41,841 nt of DNA from a virus: positions 1-41,841 of IMG/VR virus record IMGVR_UViG_3300033156_001223; one strand, written 5' to 3'. Of the stretch, positions 15,897 to 23,622 are shown in pieces (positions within the stretch are counted from its first letter, which is position 1; every line of letters begins with the position of its first letter). The position numbers were made by a program, and so were the translations under genes. The notes under the pieces are model-generated. The model was given only the letters and a program-made list of their open reading frames with translations, had not been told where the DNA came from and did no database searches.

Positions 15897-16752
15897 CTGT
15901 ACCCTCCATTTTCTTTTTAATTAGTTCGTAAGCTAACACTGCAATACTAGCATCAGCTTTAAGATGGCGTGGTGATCCTCCTACCTGTGGTTTGCCTCCC
16001 CACCCATACCCCCATTTCATTTCTTGACATATTCGATCAAGTTCACGATAAACATTATGAAGTCCACCAGAGCCAAACAATCTTTCTGCCGTACCAATGT
16101 CTTTCACTCCGATAGTCACTCTATGTTCTGCCTCCACATACGCAACTACTACATCAGCCCCATCTTCAGAATACCAAACATCAAACCCCCAAACTGGGCA
16201 GGATACAAACATGATTGTTCCTCTTTTCAGTTTATGAATTATTTTTACCCATTTCCTTGCCATTTCTATTCTTTTTTGGTCAGCTTCGTCTGAGATACGG
16301 TGTTGGGGGCCAATAAGAGAGGGCCATAGAAACACTCCTGTAATCCAAGCTTCTGAATCTGCTCCTCCCAATAGTCTTTTCCAACTTGTTACCAACTCAC
16401 TTTCCGGGGTCTTTTCGGAGAAGTCCCCTTCATCCAATTTCGCAATAGTTTCAGCCAGACGCTTCACATACAAATTTGGTTTGATTAACCCAATTAGAAG
16501 GGCAATACAATAGGTGGCGTCAGCGTCAGGGCTGCCAGCCACAACGAATCTGGGATCATCTTTCCTAATCCCAGCTAAATCCAGAGCTTGGATACAAACA
16601 GGGGGTTTGTGGCTATAGGGGCCATGGTGATCTAGTTCCAACTCATCTACTACCGACACGTCTCCATAACTACATTCCACAGGACATCTTCCTTCCTCCA
16701 GATACTTTCTAGCTTCTTCTGCCTTATTGGCTACTACAATATCAATTTTCAT
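15847..16752 (-). CDS. DHH-like putative phosphoesterase (301 aa)
   Basis: Motifs seen are DHHG at residues 41-44, GSPDADAT at 73-80 with two aspartates, and a Gly-rich end GGKPQVGGSPRH near residue 260, reminiscent of the GGGH substrate loop of DHHA1 domains. In classical DHH enzymes the Asp motif precedes DHH; here the order is reversed, so either the fold is permuted or the resemblance is only partial. If genuine it would hydrolyse a phosphodiester such as short RNA or a cyclic dinucleotide, which would fit counter-defence. It is the first gene behind promoter B; SD GGAGG. Confidence 0.55.
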   Translation of the reverse strand: MKIDIVVANKAEEARKYLEEGRCPVECSYGDVSVVDELELDHHGPYSHKPPVCIQALDLAGIRKDDPRFVVAGSPDADATYCIALLIGLIKPNLYVKRLAETIAKLDEGDFSEKTPESELVTSWKRLLGGADSEAWITGVFLWPSLIGPQHRISDEADQKRIEMARKWVKIIHKLKRGTIMFVSCPVWGFDVWYSEDGADVVVAYVEAEHRVTIGVKDIGTAERLFGSGGLHNVYRELDRICQEMKWGYGWGGKPQVGGSPRHLKADASIAVLAYELIKKKMEGTDEQGTNRVDFFEGGSE

Positions 16753-16784
16753 GGAACACCTCCATTAATAAGTTTTTCCTATTA

Positions 16785-16793
16785 GTTATAACA
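16785..16793 (-). promoter_or_regulatory. Extended -10 promoter B (TGTTATAAC)
   Basis: Minus-strand TG-T-TATAAC, identical in its core to promoters A and D. It lies about 35 bases upstream of the 301-aa gene and just past the stop of the baseplate operon. An A/T-rich stretch precedes it, with no clear -35. Confidence 0.65.
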
Positions 16794-16806
16794 AAAAATT
16801 AAGAGA

Positions 16807-17136
16807 TCAAGAAATCAAAGCCCAGCTGATTTCGACAATAGGTTCGGAAGTAGCAGTATATTGCATGGCTTGTCTTCCAATATATTGGAAGGGAACTGGG
16901 GAGGTGAGATCATAGGAATAACGAAATTGGATTTGCTGCCACAGTCTTGGTACTCTAACAGGGGCAGTAGAAATGGCTCTATTGAGCTCTGCTTCAAAAA
17001 TTTTAATCATTTCATTTGAGCCAAGCTGAAGATAGCCAAGCCATAGTTCAACGATCAGACGTCGGTCTTTGTCAGAGAGCATCCTCCAAACATCACCAAA
17101 ATAATCTAGAAGCTTATCTAAATATTCGATAATCAT
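16807..17136 (-). CDS. Short tail protein, probably the N-terminal module of a larger one (109 aa)
   Basis: The order YLDKLLDYFGDVW, then LIVELWLGYLQLG, then ISTAPVRVPRLWQQIQFRY, then PFQYIGRQAMQYT looks like the N-terminal domain of large baseplate-periphery tail proteins encoded just after baseplate J. Here it stops with TGA after 109 residues. The start overlaps the J gene stop (ATGA). The continuation expected from such proteins (LamG-like domain, then a GPTL-GLPF segment) appears in the 814-aa gene 7 kb away. It could equally be a complete small wedge protein. Confidence 0.6.
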   Translation of the reverse strand: MIIEYLDKLLDYFGDVWRMLSDKDRRLIVELWLGYLQLGSNEMIKIFEAELNRAISTAPVRVPRLWQQIQFRYSYDLTSPVPFQYIGRQAMQYTATSEPIVEISWALIS

Positions 17137-19121
17137 AGTTTTCTAGTGCTAATGGTTCCTAACATAAGATGAGCAGTCCTTGGAACAGTATAAGTATCAG
17201 TAACTATAATTGTCTCTATTTTTCTATCAGACCGATGATATTCTAGTAAAGCATATACTGGTAAAGATATATAAGTTGCACCGCTTTTGTACAAAAGATT
17301 AATTAAATCAGATATTTCTAAATCGCTTCCTGGAGTTAGAGAGATTAAAAAGTTTTGGATTAGTTGTACCGCATATTCTTCACTTAAGTTATCTCCTCGA
17401 TAGTCTACATGAGCATGGACATAAATTGGCTCGTAGGCTTTAGCTAGAGGATCAGATACTACACAGCGATACTCATCATTCTCTAAAAAGCTTTGTAAAT
17501 CAGCAACAGTCTCTGAGGTTTCATAAATAATCCTCACCGACAACCCTTCTACTGGAGTATTTAAGTCATCATAAGTCTCGGTGAATTTTAGAGTGATTCC
17601 TTCTTTTGTAGAAAAAGCATAAGATGAATCTTGAGTTTCCACCCACCAACCTTTAGCATCAATTCCTTCTACTGTGAAACTAGTATAAGCAGGAACATTA
17701 GTATTAGCATCACCAGCAGCCAAAGATTGCACTTGAATATCATAATAGTAATAAGTTATGTTTCCAAAAACTTCTCGTTGAGTGTCCATTTGTGAAGCAC
17801 TAATTACTTGCCCAGGCTGAGCAGAATCAGGATCCTGAGAGTAAGCACCTAAAGGAACATACTGATATCCATTTGATGCAGTGAAAACCATATCGGGGGT
17901 AATATTCAGATAAGTTGGTCTAGTGAAAAATAATCGTATAGTTCCCTGGGCTTTGCCAATTTCCCCACCAGTAAAATTAGTAATCGCTCTAATCCCAATT
18001 GGATCTCTTTTTGGAATGTAGATGCCAGTAGCTGATAATGTGGCTGGGTCTAGAATTTCTACGTCAATAATTCTAATTAAAGGCAGGTCAATAAGAGTAG
18101 TAACATTTCCACTATCATCTCTACTTGATAAGCTAATTTCGGTGGTGATACTAGCTAAATTAAGACTTCTCGGTTGATGATCTGAAGTTAAGGCATAAAC
18201 ATCAACCTTGTTACCAGTCTTAATATAATATTCTGGATAAGCTGCTTCTCCAGTAGCACCAGGAACATTGGTATAAATTGGGACCAAATCTCGGGTCATT
18301 TCTGGATCAGAAGCACCAACTACATTTACATATTGCACATAAGGAAAATTCTCCATTACCAGAGTTCTAATTCCTCTCTCTGTAGTGGGAGTACGTTCGG
18401 TAATGGAGTCAAGAATGCGCTGGTATAGCTCCGCATTAGTCTCCTTATCGGTTCCGTTGATAACCGGATTCGGATTGGTAACTTTTACATATCCAGTAAG
18501 ACCAGATGCGTTTACAATGGAATTAGTTCCTACATTATACTCAGTTCCGGCCTCCTCTGCTTCTACAGATACATCCACATAATAAAATCCATCCTCAAAA
18601 TTAAGAGCCATTTGATCGGAGGTTACTTGAACTGTGCTGGTAGGATAAAATTTGAGGCCATCTGAAGTACTAAAGTAGGCGGTGGGCAATATTATTACAT
18701 TAGTAGGGTTAACAAAGTAAACTCTAACGGTAGTAGTAGCTTTAGTTCCACTTCTTCTAGTAAGCAAGAAATTTGAGGCCAAAGCGTCCATTGCCTCTTC
18801 GGTGAGAGATTGATAAGCAGAAATGTCTCCACTGCGTCTTAAATTAGCTACCTCTCTACGTAAAGCAGAAATAATAAGAGACATTGGTCCTACTAGCAAA
18901 TCATAAATGGCTGTCCCAGGAACTGGGTTAATGCTTGAATCGAATGCCTTAATTTTTTCTTGTAGGAATGTGATTATATTAGTATTCTCTTCAAACGGGT
19001 CAGTCCCTAGATACTCCAAGAGAGGCTGAATTACTTTTTCATCGAACTCAGATCCTTCAGAAATATCTATTTCCGAGTTCCAATTGGAAATTAATTCTAT
19101 TATATAATCGCGAGTGCTCAT
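17133..19121 (-). CDS. Baseplate J family protein (662 aa)
   Basis: Wedge component of the contractile-tail baseplate (Baseplate_J, P2 gpJ / T4 gp6 relatives). Diagnostic features are an N-terminal helical part with a PGTAIYDLLVGP segment near residue 68, the core motif AEEAGTEYNVGTNSIVN near residue 190, and then TNPNPVINGTDKETNAELYQ. It is longer than the roughly 300-400 residues of simple J proteins; the extra length is a repeated beta module near 380-500 (NITPDMVFTASNGYQYVPLG resembles residues 150-165) and a final adaptor domain. Genes on both sides overlap it by four bases, marking a baseplate operon. Confidence 0.92.
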   Translation of the reverse strand: MSTRDYIIELISNWNSEIDISEGSEFDEKVIQPLLEYLGTDPFEENTNIITFLQEKIKAFDSSINPVPGTAIYDLLVGPMSLIISALRREVANLRRSGDISAYQSLTEEAMDALASNFLLTRRSGTKATTTVRVYFVNPTNVIILPTAYFSTSDGLKFYPTSTVQVTSDQMALNFEDGFYYVDVSVEAEEAGTEYNVGTNSIVNASGLTGYVKVTNPNPVINGTDKETNAELYQRILDSITERTPTTERGIRTLVMENFPYVQYVNVVGASDPEMTRDLVPIYTNVPGATGEAAYPEYYIKTGNKVDVYALTSDHQPRSLNLASITTEISLSSRDDSGNVTTLIDLPLIRIIDVEILDPATLSATGIYIPKRDPIGIRAITNFTGGEIGKAQGTIRLFFTRPTYLNITPDMVFTASNGYQYVPLGAYSQDPDSAQPGQVISASQMDTQREVFGNITYYYYDIQVQSLAAGDANTNVPAYTSFTVEGIDAKGWWVETQDSSYAFSTKEGITLKFTETYDDLNTPVEGLSVRIIYETSETVADLQSFLENDEYRCVVSDPLAKAYEPIYVHAHVDYRGDNLSEEYAVQLIQNFLISLTPGSDLEISDLINLLYKSGATYISLPVYALLEYHRSDRKIETIIVTDTYTVPRTAHLMLGTISTRKL

Positions 19122-19567
19122 AATTTACTAGCAATCTCATCTATTTTCTTACTAATTTTATCCAACTCTGTTAATACTTTGGCAGCCATCTTGGAGAACT
19201 CTTTAGTCACTTCCTGATCAGCACCAGATTCTTTCTCAATCGTAACATCTCTTGCAGGTAATACTCTTATTTCTTCCTCTTCCTCAGTAGCTTTTACCCA
19301 CCCCAAAATTTTTTCAGCTAGCTCTACCAGCTGTCTCTTTGGATCCGCCGCCTTCTTCAATACAACAATCTCCTCTTCAGTAATTGGAAAATCTTCCAAA
19401 AGCTCTTTATTATCACGCATCATTAGTAACATCGCAGCATTCATAAGACCACTAAGATTAAGACCATCGATCCACATATCTTCATCATCATCAAATTCGA
19501 AGTCTTCTTGCTCTGGATCTTCCCATATCCCAGCGTGCCTTGGGTTCCATTTTTTTGGCTTCATCAT
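19118..19567 (-). CDS. Acidic helical baseplate-operon protein (149 aa)
   Basis: Very acidic (DFEFDDDEDMWIDG near residue 25) with a C-terminal amphipathic helix (LTELDKISKKIDEIASKL). Two tandem ATGs exist at 19567 and 19564; the second is better spaced from AGGAGG. Wedged between the ClpP-like and J genes with four-base overlaps. Not recognised; an assembly factor or small baseplate part would fit. Confidence 0.7.
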   Translation of the reverse strand: MMKPKKWNPRHAGIWEDPEQEDFEFDDDEDMWIDGLNLSGLMNAAMLLMMRDNKELLEDFPITEEEIVVLKKAADPKRQLVELAEKILGWVKATEEEEEIRVLPARDVTIEKESGADQEVTKEFSKMAAKVLTELDKISKKIDEIASKL

Positions 19568-20088
19568 TCCTCCTCCTCTCCTTCAATTTCGAAGAAAGCC
19601 TCAATTGGCAACCCAGTAATTTCCTTATGGGCAATCCCCAACTTCAAGGCTTCCCCTTTGGTTATAATGCTACCATTTTTAAAATATTTTTCAACATCTT
19701 TTTTCTTCATTTTAGTCGACTTGCATAATATCGAGGTAATCCTACAAAAGTAATCATCTAGTTCTTTTTTTGCCCCCGGAGTCTCATTATAATCAATTTT
19801 CCCATGAACAAAGTAAGGAGAATGAAAATAGAAGACACAATGAGGTAGTGCCCATCTCTCACCACCTCCAAGATAAATAAATAAAGCAGCACTACCTACC
19901 ATGCCCCCAGCGATAGTAATCACTTTTCCGGGGTAAGCTCTTAGTAAGTCAAAGATAGCTGCTGCGATTTCGGAATCACCACCACTACTACAGATGAGAA
20001 TGTAGGCAGGATCTCCTTCGAGATCAGTTAGATAATCTACCACATATCGCAAAGTTTTTGCATCAATTTCTCCTTGGATGCTGATCAT
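19564..20088 (-). CDS. ClpP-like serine protease (S14-like fold, 174 aa)
   Basis: ClpP/crotonase-fold pattern: the SSGG oxyanion segment at residues 34-37 (ClpP SPGG), nucleophile Ser66 in GGMVGSAALFI, and catalytic His89 in VFYFHSP. The ending TKGEALKLGIAHKE equals the ClpP S-A-x-E-A-x-E-Y-G-L-I-D region. The third catalytic residue is doubtful: my alignment puts Tyr where ClpP has Asp171, with an Asp four residues earlier. Start is ATG 20088 after GAGG; a TTG two codons upstream is also open. It lies in the baseplate operon rather than beside a portal or capsid gene, so a prohead-protease role is unlikely. A Clp ATPase is encoded about 1.5 kb upstream. Confidence 0.8.
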   Translation of the reverse strand: MISIQGEIDAKTLRYVVDYLTDLEGDPAYILICSSGGDSEIAAAIFDLLRAYPGKVITIAGGMVGSAALFIYLGGGERWALPHCVFYFHSPYFVHGKIDYNETPGAKKELDDYFCRITSILCKSTKMKKKDVEKYFKNGSIITKGEALKLGIAHKEITGLPIEAFFEIEGEEEE

Positions 20089-20543
20089 AACCAAACCTCT
20101 AAAGGAAAATTAAGTCCTGCTTTAGTAATAACACTGACAATAATGTGGAGTTGGTCCTGTTCTAGAGAAAATTTTTCCAATACTAACTTCTCTAGAGTTT
20201 CTTCATCTTCCAATCCTGGGGTAAGTGCCTGCATTTCTTTGATTTTCTGTTCTAGATTGTATAGAAGTACTACAAAATCGGTTTGGATTGCTCCAATTAT
20301 TGCCGGAGATATTTGCATTCCTATCAAATCTATTAATCCTACTCCCATAGAAGTATTCATAATGTCAGACCCGGGAGCATCTAATAATCCTTTTAATATC
20401 ATCTGTACTAAAGACTGGATTCCGTCGGTAGGAGGTCGAGATGCTGTCAAGCTTATTTGGATTGGAATAGAAGTATTATCCTCCCGGGTTAGTAGTATCA
20501 ACCCGTTTTCTAAAGCATTGGAAAAGATTGGGAAGTCTTTCAT
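20085..20543 (-). CDS. gp25-like baseplate wedge candidate (152 aa)
   Basis: Contains LLDAPGSDIMNTSMGVGL followed by hydrophobic helices. This resembles the part of gp25/W-like wedge proteins in which an edge loop follows a G-x-G-L motif. Position one operon with baseplate J supports a wedge role. The EPR core motif of gp25 is not visible, so the call is tentative. The start and stop overlap the neighbours (ATGA junctions), with no independent SD. Confidence 0.5.
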   Translation of the reverse strand: MKDFPIFSNALENGLILLTREDNTSIPIQISLTASRPPTDGIQSLVQMILKGLLDAPGSDIMNTSMGVGLIDLIGMQISPAIIGAIQTDFVVLLYNLEQKIKEMQALTPGLEDEETLEKLVLEKFSLEQDQLHIIVSVITKAGLNFPLEVWL

Positions 20544-21133
20544 TTCACTAGCCTGGTATTATCTTTTTGTAAAGTTTTTTGAGCTGTTGTAGTTATCTCG
20601 GTCTCGACCTTTGTCTCAACCGGTTGAGTCATCCAATCCTTAAACTCTCCTTTCATTTGTTGCAAACATGCATTCACAGTAGATAACACAGTAACAACTA
20701 CAGCATCTGCTTGAGATATCAGAGTCAATATTCTCCGCAAATTCGATATCCCTTTGATTTTCTTTTGAGCTTCCGGCTTATTTTTCAGTTCCTCTTCGAT
20801 TTTCTCTTTCATTTTCCCTTCTATGCTCATAACAACCTTACCTGGGAGATTGGCTAAAAAATCTTGTACTTCCTGGGCGTTTTTCTCTATCTTTTGAGCA
20901 AATTCAACTGCATCTCCCAAAATATTATTTCGTAATTCAGTCAGTGGGTCAACAAACTTAGTTTGGAAATTGTGTACATGTTCTCTAACATCTGCTAATA
21001 ACTTAAGCTTTTGTGGGTTAATATGGCACTTCTCAAGCCAAGCCTCACGCAAAGCCTGAGTATCCAATTGTCCGTCTTTCCACAGCTGTAGCTTTTGATC
21101 TTGTACACTACTTTGCTGACCTTCGTCTGCCAT
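20540..21133 (-). CDS. Helical tail-operon protein (197 aa)
   Basis: Predicted mostly helical with heptad character at residues 50-130 and a Lys-rich middle (KMKEKIEEELKNKPEAQKK). No domain recognised. The SD GAGGAAGATAT precedes the ATG. It overlaps the membrane-protein gene upstream by 26 bases and the wedge candidate downstream by 4 bases. Could be a chaperone or scaffold for baseplate assembly; not shown. Confidence 0.7.
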   Translation of the reverse strand: MADEGQQSSVQDQKLQLWKDGQLDTQALREAWLEKCHINPQKLKLLADVREHVHNFQTKFVDPLTELRNNILGDAVEFAQKIEKNAQEVQDFLANLPGKVVMSIEGKMKEKIEEELKNKPEAQKKIKGISNLRRILTLISQADAVVVTVLSTVNACLQQMKGEFKDWMTQPVETKVETEITTTAQKTLQKDNTRLVK

Positions 21134-21554
21134 ATATCTTCCTCTCTAGTTTTTTAAATTGTTTATAATTAAGTAAAGCAGCTAATACTTCAGCAGATGC
21201 TAACAATGGCAACTGCCACAACAAACTCTTCAAATTTTTCGTTTTTACTTCTCCTTTCTTAATTTTTCTAAGAGCTTCAAACAAGGCTTTACTTTTAGTA
21301 GCCTTTTTTAGAGTTCTAGTAGTAGTATAACCAGCAGCTCCCGTAATTGCTACTGGTATTGCTGCAGTAATAGCCAAATTTTGTATTATATCCTTTTTGT
21401 ATTTGTCAAAGATTTCATCACCAAGCTTTTTCCCGTAATAATTTCTAAGATCTTGTCTGATAGCACTATAAAGAATGGGAGAGGCTATTACTACGTCTAG
21501 GGGCAGAGGAGATAAAGCTTGGCGGATAAGAGTATACGTAGTTGACTTCTGCAT
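21108..21554 (-). CDS. Basic membrane protein with two hydrophobic segments (148 aa)
   Basis: First gene of the baseplate operon. Hydrophobic segments lie at about residues 60-78 (LAITAAIPVAITGAAGY) and 110-127 (LWQLPLLASAEVLAALL), separated by a Lys/Arg-rich loop; the C-terminus is basic (ERKIYGRRRSAK). This topology is compatible with a holin or with a virion membrane-interacting protein, but neither can be chosen. There is no SD; the -10 box ends 8 bases before the ATG, so a leaderless transcript is likely. Confidence 0.7.
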   Translation of the reverse strand: MQKSTTYTLIRQALSPLPLDVVIASPILYSAIRQDLRNYYGKKLGDEIFDKYKKDIIQNLAITAAIPVAITGAAGYTTTRTLKKATKSKALFEALRKIKKGEVKTKNLKSLLWQLPLLASAEVLAALLNYKQFKKLERKIYGRRRSAK

Positions 21555-21562
21555 TATAGATA

Positions 21563-21571
21563 ATTATAGCA
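21563..21571 (-). promoter_or_regulatory. Extended -10 promoter E (TGCTATAAT), leaderless start
   Basis: Minus-strand TG-C-TATAAT, 8 bases before the ATG of the 148-aa gene and about 30 bases after the terminator of the Clp operon. A TTGATA lies only 9 bases upstream, too close to be a -35. No SD exists between the box and the ATG. Confidence 0.65.
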
Positions 21572-21597
21572 TAGCCGTATCAAGTGAGGTAGCTAAA

Positions 21598-21628
21598 AAG
21601 AAGGGGGAGATCACCCCTCCCCCTTCTT
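21598..21628 (-). terminator. Strong intrinsic terminator of the Clp operon
   Basis: A perfect 12-bp stem (AAGAAGGGGGAG pairing with CTCCCCCTTCTT) with a 7-base loop. On the minus strand it runs into a T tract (CTTCTTTTTAGC). The TGA stop of the Clp ATPase gene lies in the loop, so the terminator doubles as the end of the coding sequence. Confidence 0.88.
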
Positions 21629-23569
21629 AGTTACTATAAGTTCTCCATTATCCACCTTTACCTGAATATTCTCTACTACTTCACGTACCAAGATCCCTGC
21701 TGCAGGATTCAAAATCTTATCAGTTATTACCCGCAACAATGGTCTAGCTCCTAACTCTGGCTGATAACCATGTTCAATCAGGTAACCTACTACTTCATCG
21801 TCATACTCTAGAGCTACTCCTTCCCTACCCAACACTTCCGCAACCTTATTAAGATGGTATTTGGCAATCTCAGCAAGCACATCCCGGGTCAGACTCTTGA
21901 ACAGGATTACCGAATCAATCCTGTTCAAAAACTCCAATCTTAGGTTCTTAGATAAGAAAGTTAGAACTTTTTCGTATTGTTTATCATAGTTCTCGTCATT
22001 GACTTCTCCCAGAGTATTTGTCAAGAAGTTAGAGGTGAATATGATTATGCAGTTACTGAAATCAACCATGTTACCCCTACCATCCGTCATCCTTCCATCT
22101 TCTAGCATGTCTAACAAAGCAGAAGTAACTGTTGAGGCCGCCTTATCAATCTCATCTAACAACACTACACAGTAGGGGTTCTTGCGAACCGCTTCAGTAA
22201 GTTGGCCGCCTTCTTCGTAACCAACATAGCCAGGAGGAGAGCCATATAGACGAGAAACTGAGTGAGGTTCAATATACTCAGACATATCAATTCTCACTAG
22301 CTTTGTTTCATCTCCAAACATTGCTTCGGCCAAGGCTTTGGCAGTCTCAGTTTTCCCCACTCCAGTAGGCCCTACAAATAAGAAATTGGCTACAGGTCTG
22401 TGACGGTAGTGTAGACCAAGTCGTCCTCTTCTCACTGCATCTGCCAATCTCTCAATCGCATGATCCTGTCCTTTTACTCTTTCCTTTAATGTCTCTTCCA
22501 GCCTCGAGAGCTTCTCCTTTTCACTAGCGGTGATACGGTGGACAGGTATCTTCGACTTCTTAGCAACTACCCACGCTACATCCATACTAGTTACTGTAGA
22601 TTGGAAAACATTGGAACTGATATGATTCAGAATATCTTGGAAGATTTTTCTAGCTTTTTGTTCACTAACCTGTTTGGCTTCTTCCAACTTAGCAAACAGG
22701 TCACTATCTTGCACTCCATAATTGAGTAAGACCATTTCCAATGTTTCACAGATATCAGCGACTGTTATATCCTGATTTTCTATTAAAGATGGAATATCTA
22801 AATTGAGAAGTTGAGATCTCGTTCTAACTAAAGCCATAGATTGATCCATCACATCAATAGCCTTAGCTGGAAGATTGGCATCATGAATAAAACGAGAAGA
22901 TAAAGTAGCACATGTAACCAAAACCTCATCTGACACTGAGATGCCATGAAATTCCTCATAAAGATGTTTTATTCCACGAAGAATTTCAGTGCATTCGGCA
23001 ATGGACGGTTCATAAACAAAAACCGGCTGTAAACGGGCTACCAATGCTCTATCTTCTTGTAAATGCCTTCGGAAATCATCGTATGTAGTAGCAAATATCA
23101 TCTTTGAGGTATTAAAGGCCAATTTTGACTTGAACATTTCAGTAATAGGAAGATCACCCTTTGCTTTGGTTAACTGATGGAATTCGTCGATAAATAAAAC
23201 TGCATTTTCATTCAATCCCATCTGCTCAAACAGAGTATTGACCCGATTTTCTACTTCTCCTTTTGCACATGCTCCTGCTAGAATTGAAGAGGCGTCGATC
23301 TGGTATATTGTCCAATCTTTCATGTAAGAAGGAACTTTTCCCTCTAGAATTCGAAAAACTAGTGCATGTACCACACTAGTTTTACCTACTCCGTGCTCAC
23401 CCAGAATCAAGGGGATGTTCCTCTTTCTTCTGCTCAAAACGTGTATTAACTGATTAACCACTTCATCCATCCCAATTACTGGATCAATCAATCCATCTTG
23501 GCAGGCCTCATTCAAGTTTAAGCAGATTTGATCCAGATTCATTTGACCAAGCTTGGCCTCCAACTCCAT
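21611..23569 (-). CDS. Double-AAA+ Clp/Hsp100 ATPase without N domain (652 aa)
   Basis: Hsp100 (ClpA/B/C/E class) unfoldase. D1 opens almost at once (GLIDPVIGMDEVV, residues 26-38), with Walker A GEHGVGKT at 57-64 and Walker B FIDE at 126-129. D2 has Walker A GPTGVGKT at 400-407, the pore motif GSPPGYVGY at 443-451, Walker B VVLLDEID at 468-475 and sensor 2 GARPL near 615. The usual N-terminal substrate domain is absent, and the D1-D2 linker is much shorter than the ClpB middle domain. The expected ClpP-docking tripeptide position after TSN reads TNTLGEVN, so docking is unclear. It is placed between tail genes; the SD is strong. Confidence 0.95.
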   Translation of the reverse strand: MELEAKLGQMNLDQICLNLNEACQDGLIDPVIGMDEVVNQLIHVLSRRKRNIPLILGEHGVGKTSVVHALVFRILEGKVPSYMKDWTIYQIDASSILAGACAKGEVENRVNTLFEQMGLNENAVLFIDEFHQLTKAKGDLPITEMFKSKLAFNTSKMIFATTYDDFRRHLQEDRALVARLQPVFVYEPSIAECTEILRGIKHLYEEFHGISVSDEVLVTCATLSSRFIHDANLPAKAIDVMDQSMALVRTRSQLLNLDIPSLIENQDITVADICETLEMVLLNYGVQDSDLFAKLEEAKQVSEQKARKIFQDILNHISSNVFQSTVTSMDVAWVVAKKSKIPVHRITASEKEKLSRLEETLKERVKGQDHAIERLADAVRRGRLGLHYRHRPVANFLFVGPTGVGKTETAKALAEAMFGDETKLVRIDMSEYIEPHSVSRLYGSPPGYVGYEEGGQLTEAVRKNPYCVVLLDEIDKAASTVTSALLDMLEDGRMTDGRGNMVDFSNCIIIFTSNFLTNTLGEVNDENYDKQYEKVLTFLSKNLRLEFLNRIDSVILFKSLTRDVLAEIAKYHLNKVAEVLGREGVALEYDDEVVGYLIEHGYQPELGARPLLRVITDKILNPAAGILVREVVENIQVKVDNGELIVTKKGEG

Positions 23570-23622
23570 TATTTCCCTCCTTTAATTAATTTTTACCCAA
23601 ACAGACTTTCTGACTCTAAGAT

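Noticed and set aside
20074-20592. Plus-strand reading frame of 172 codons opposite the gp25-like candidate
   Set aside because: Shadow of two coupled minus-strand genes; no start signals.
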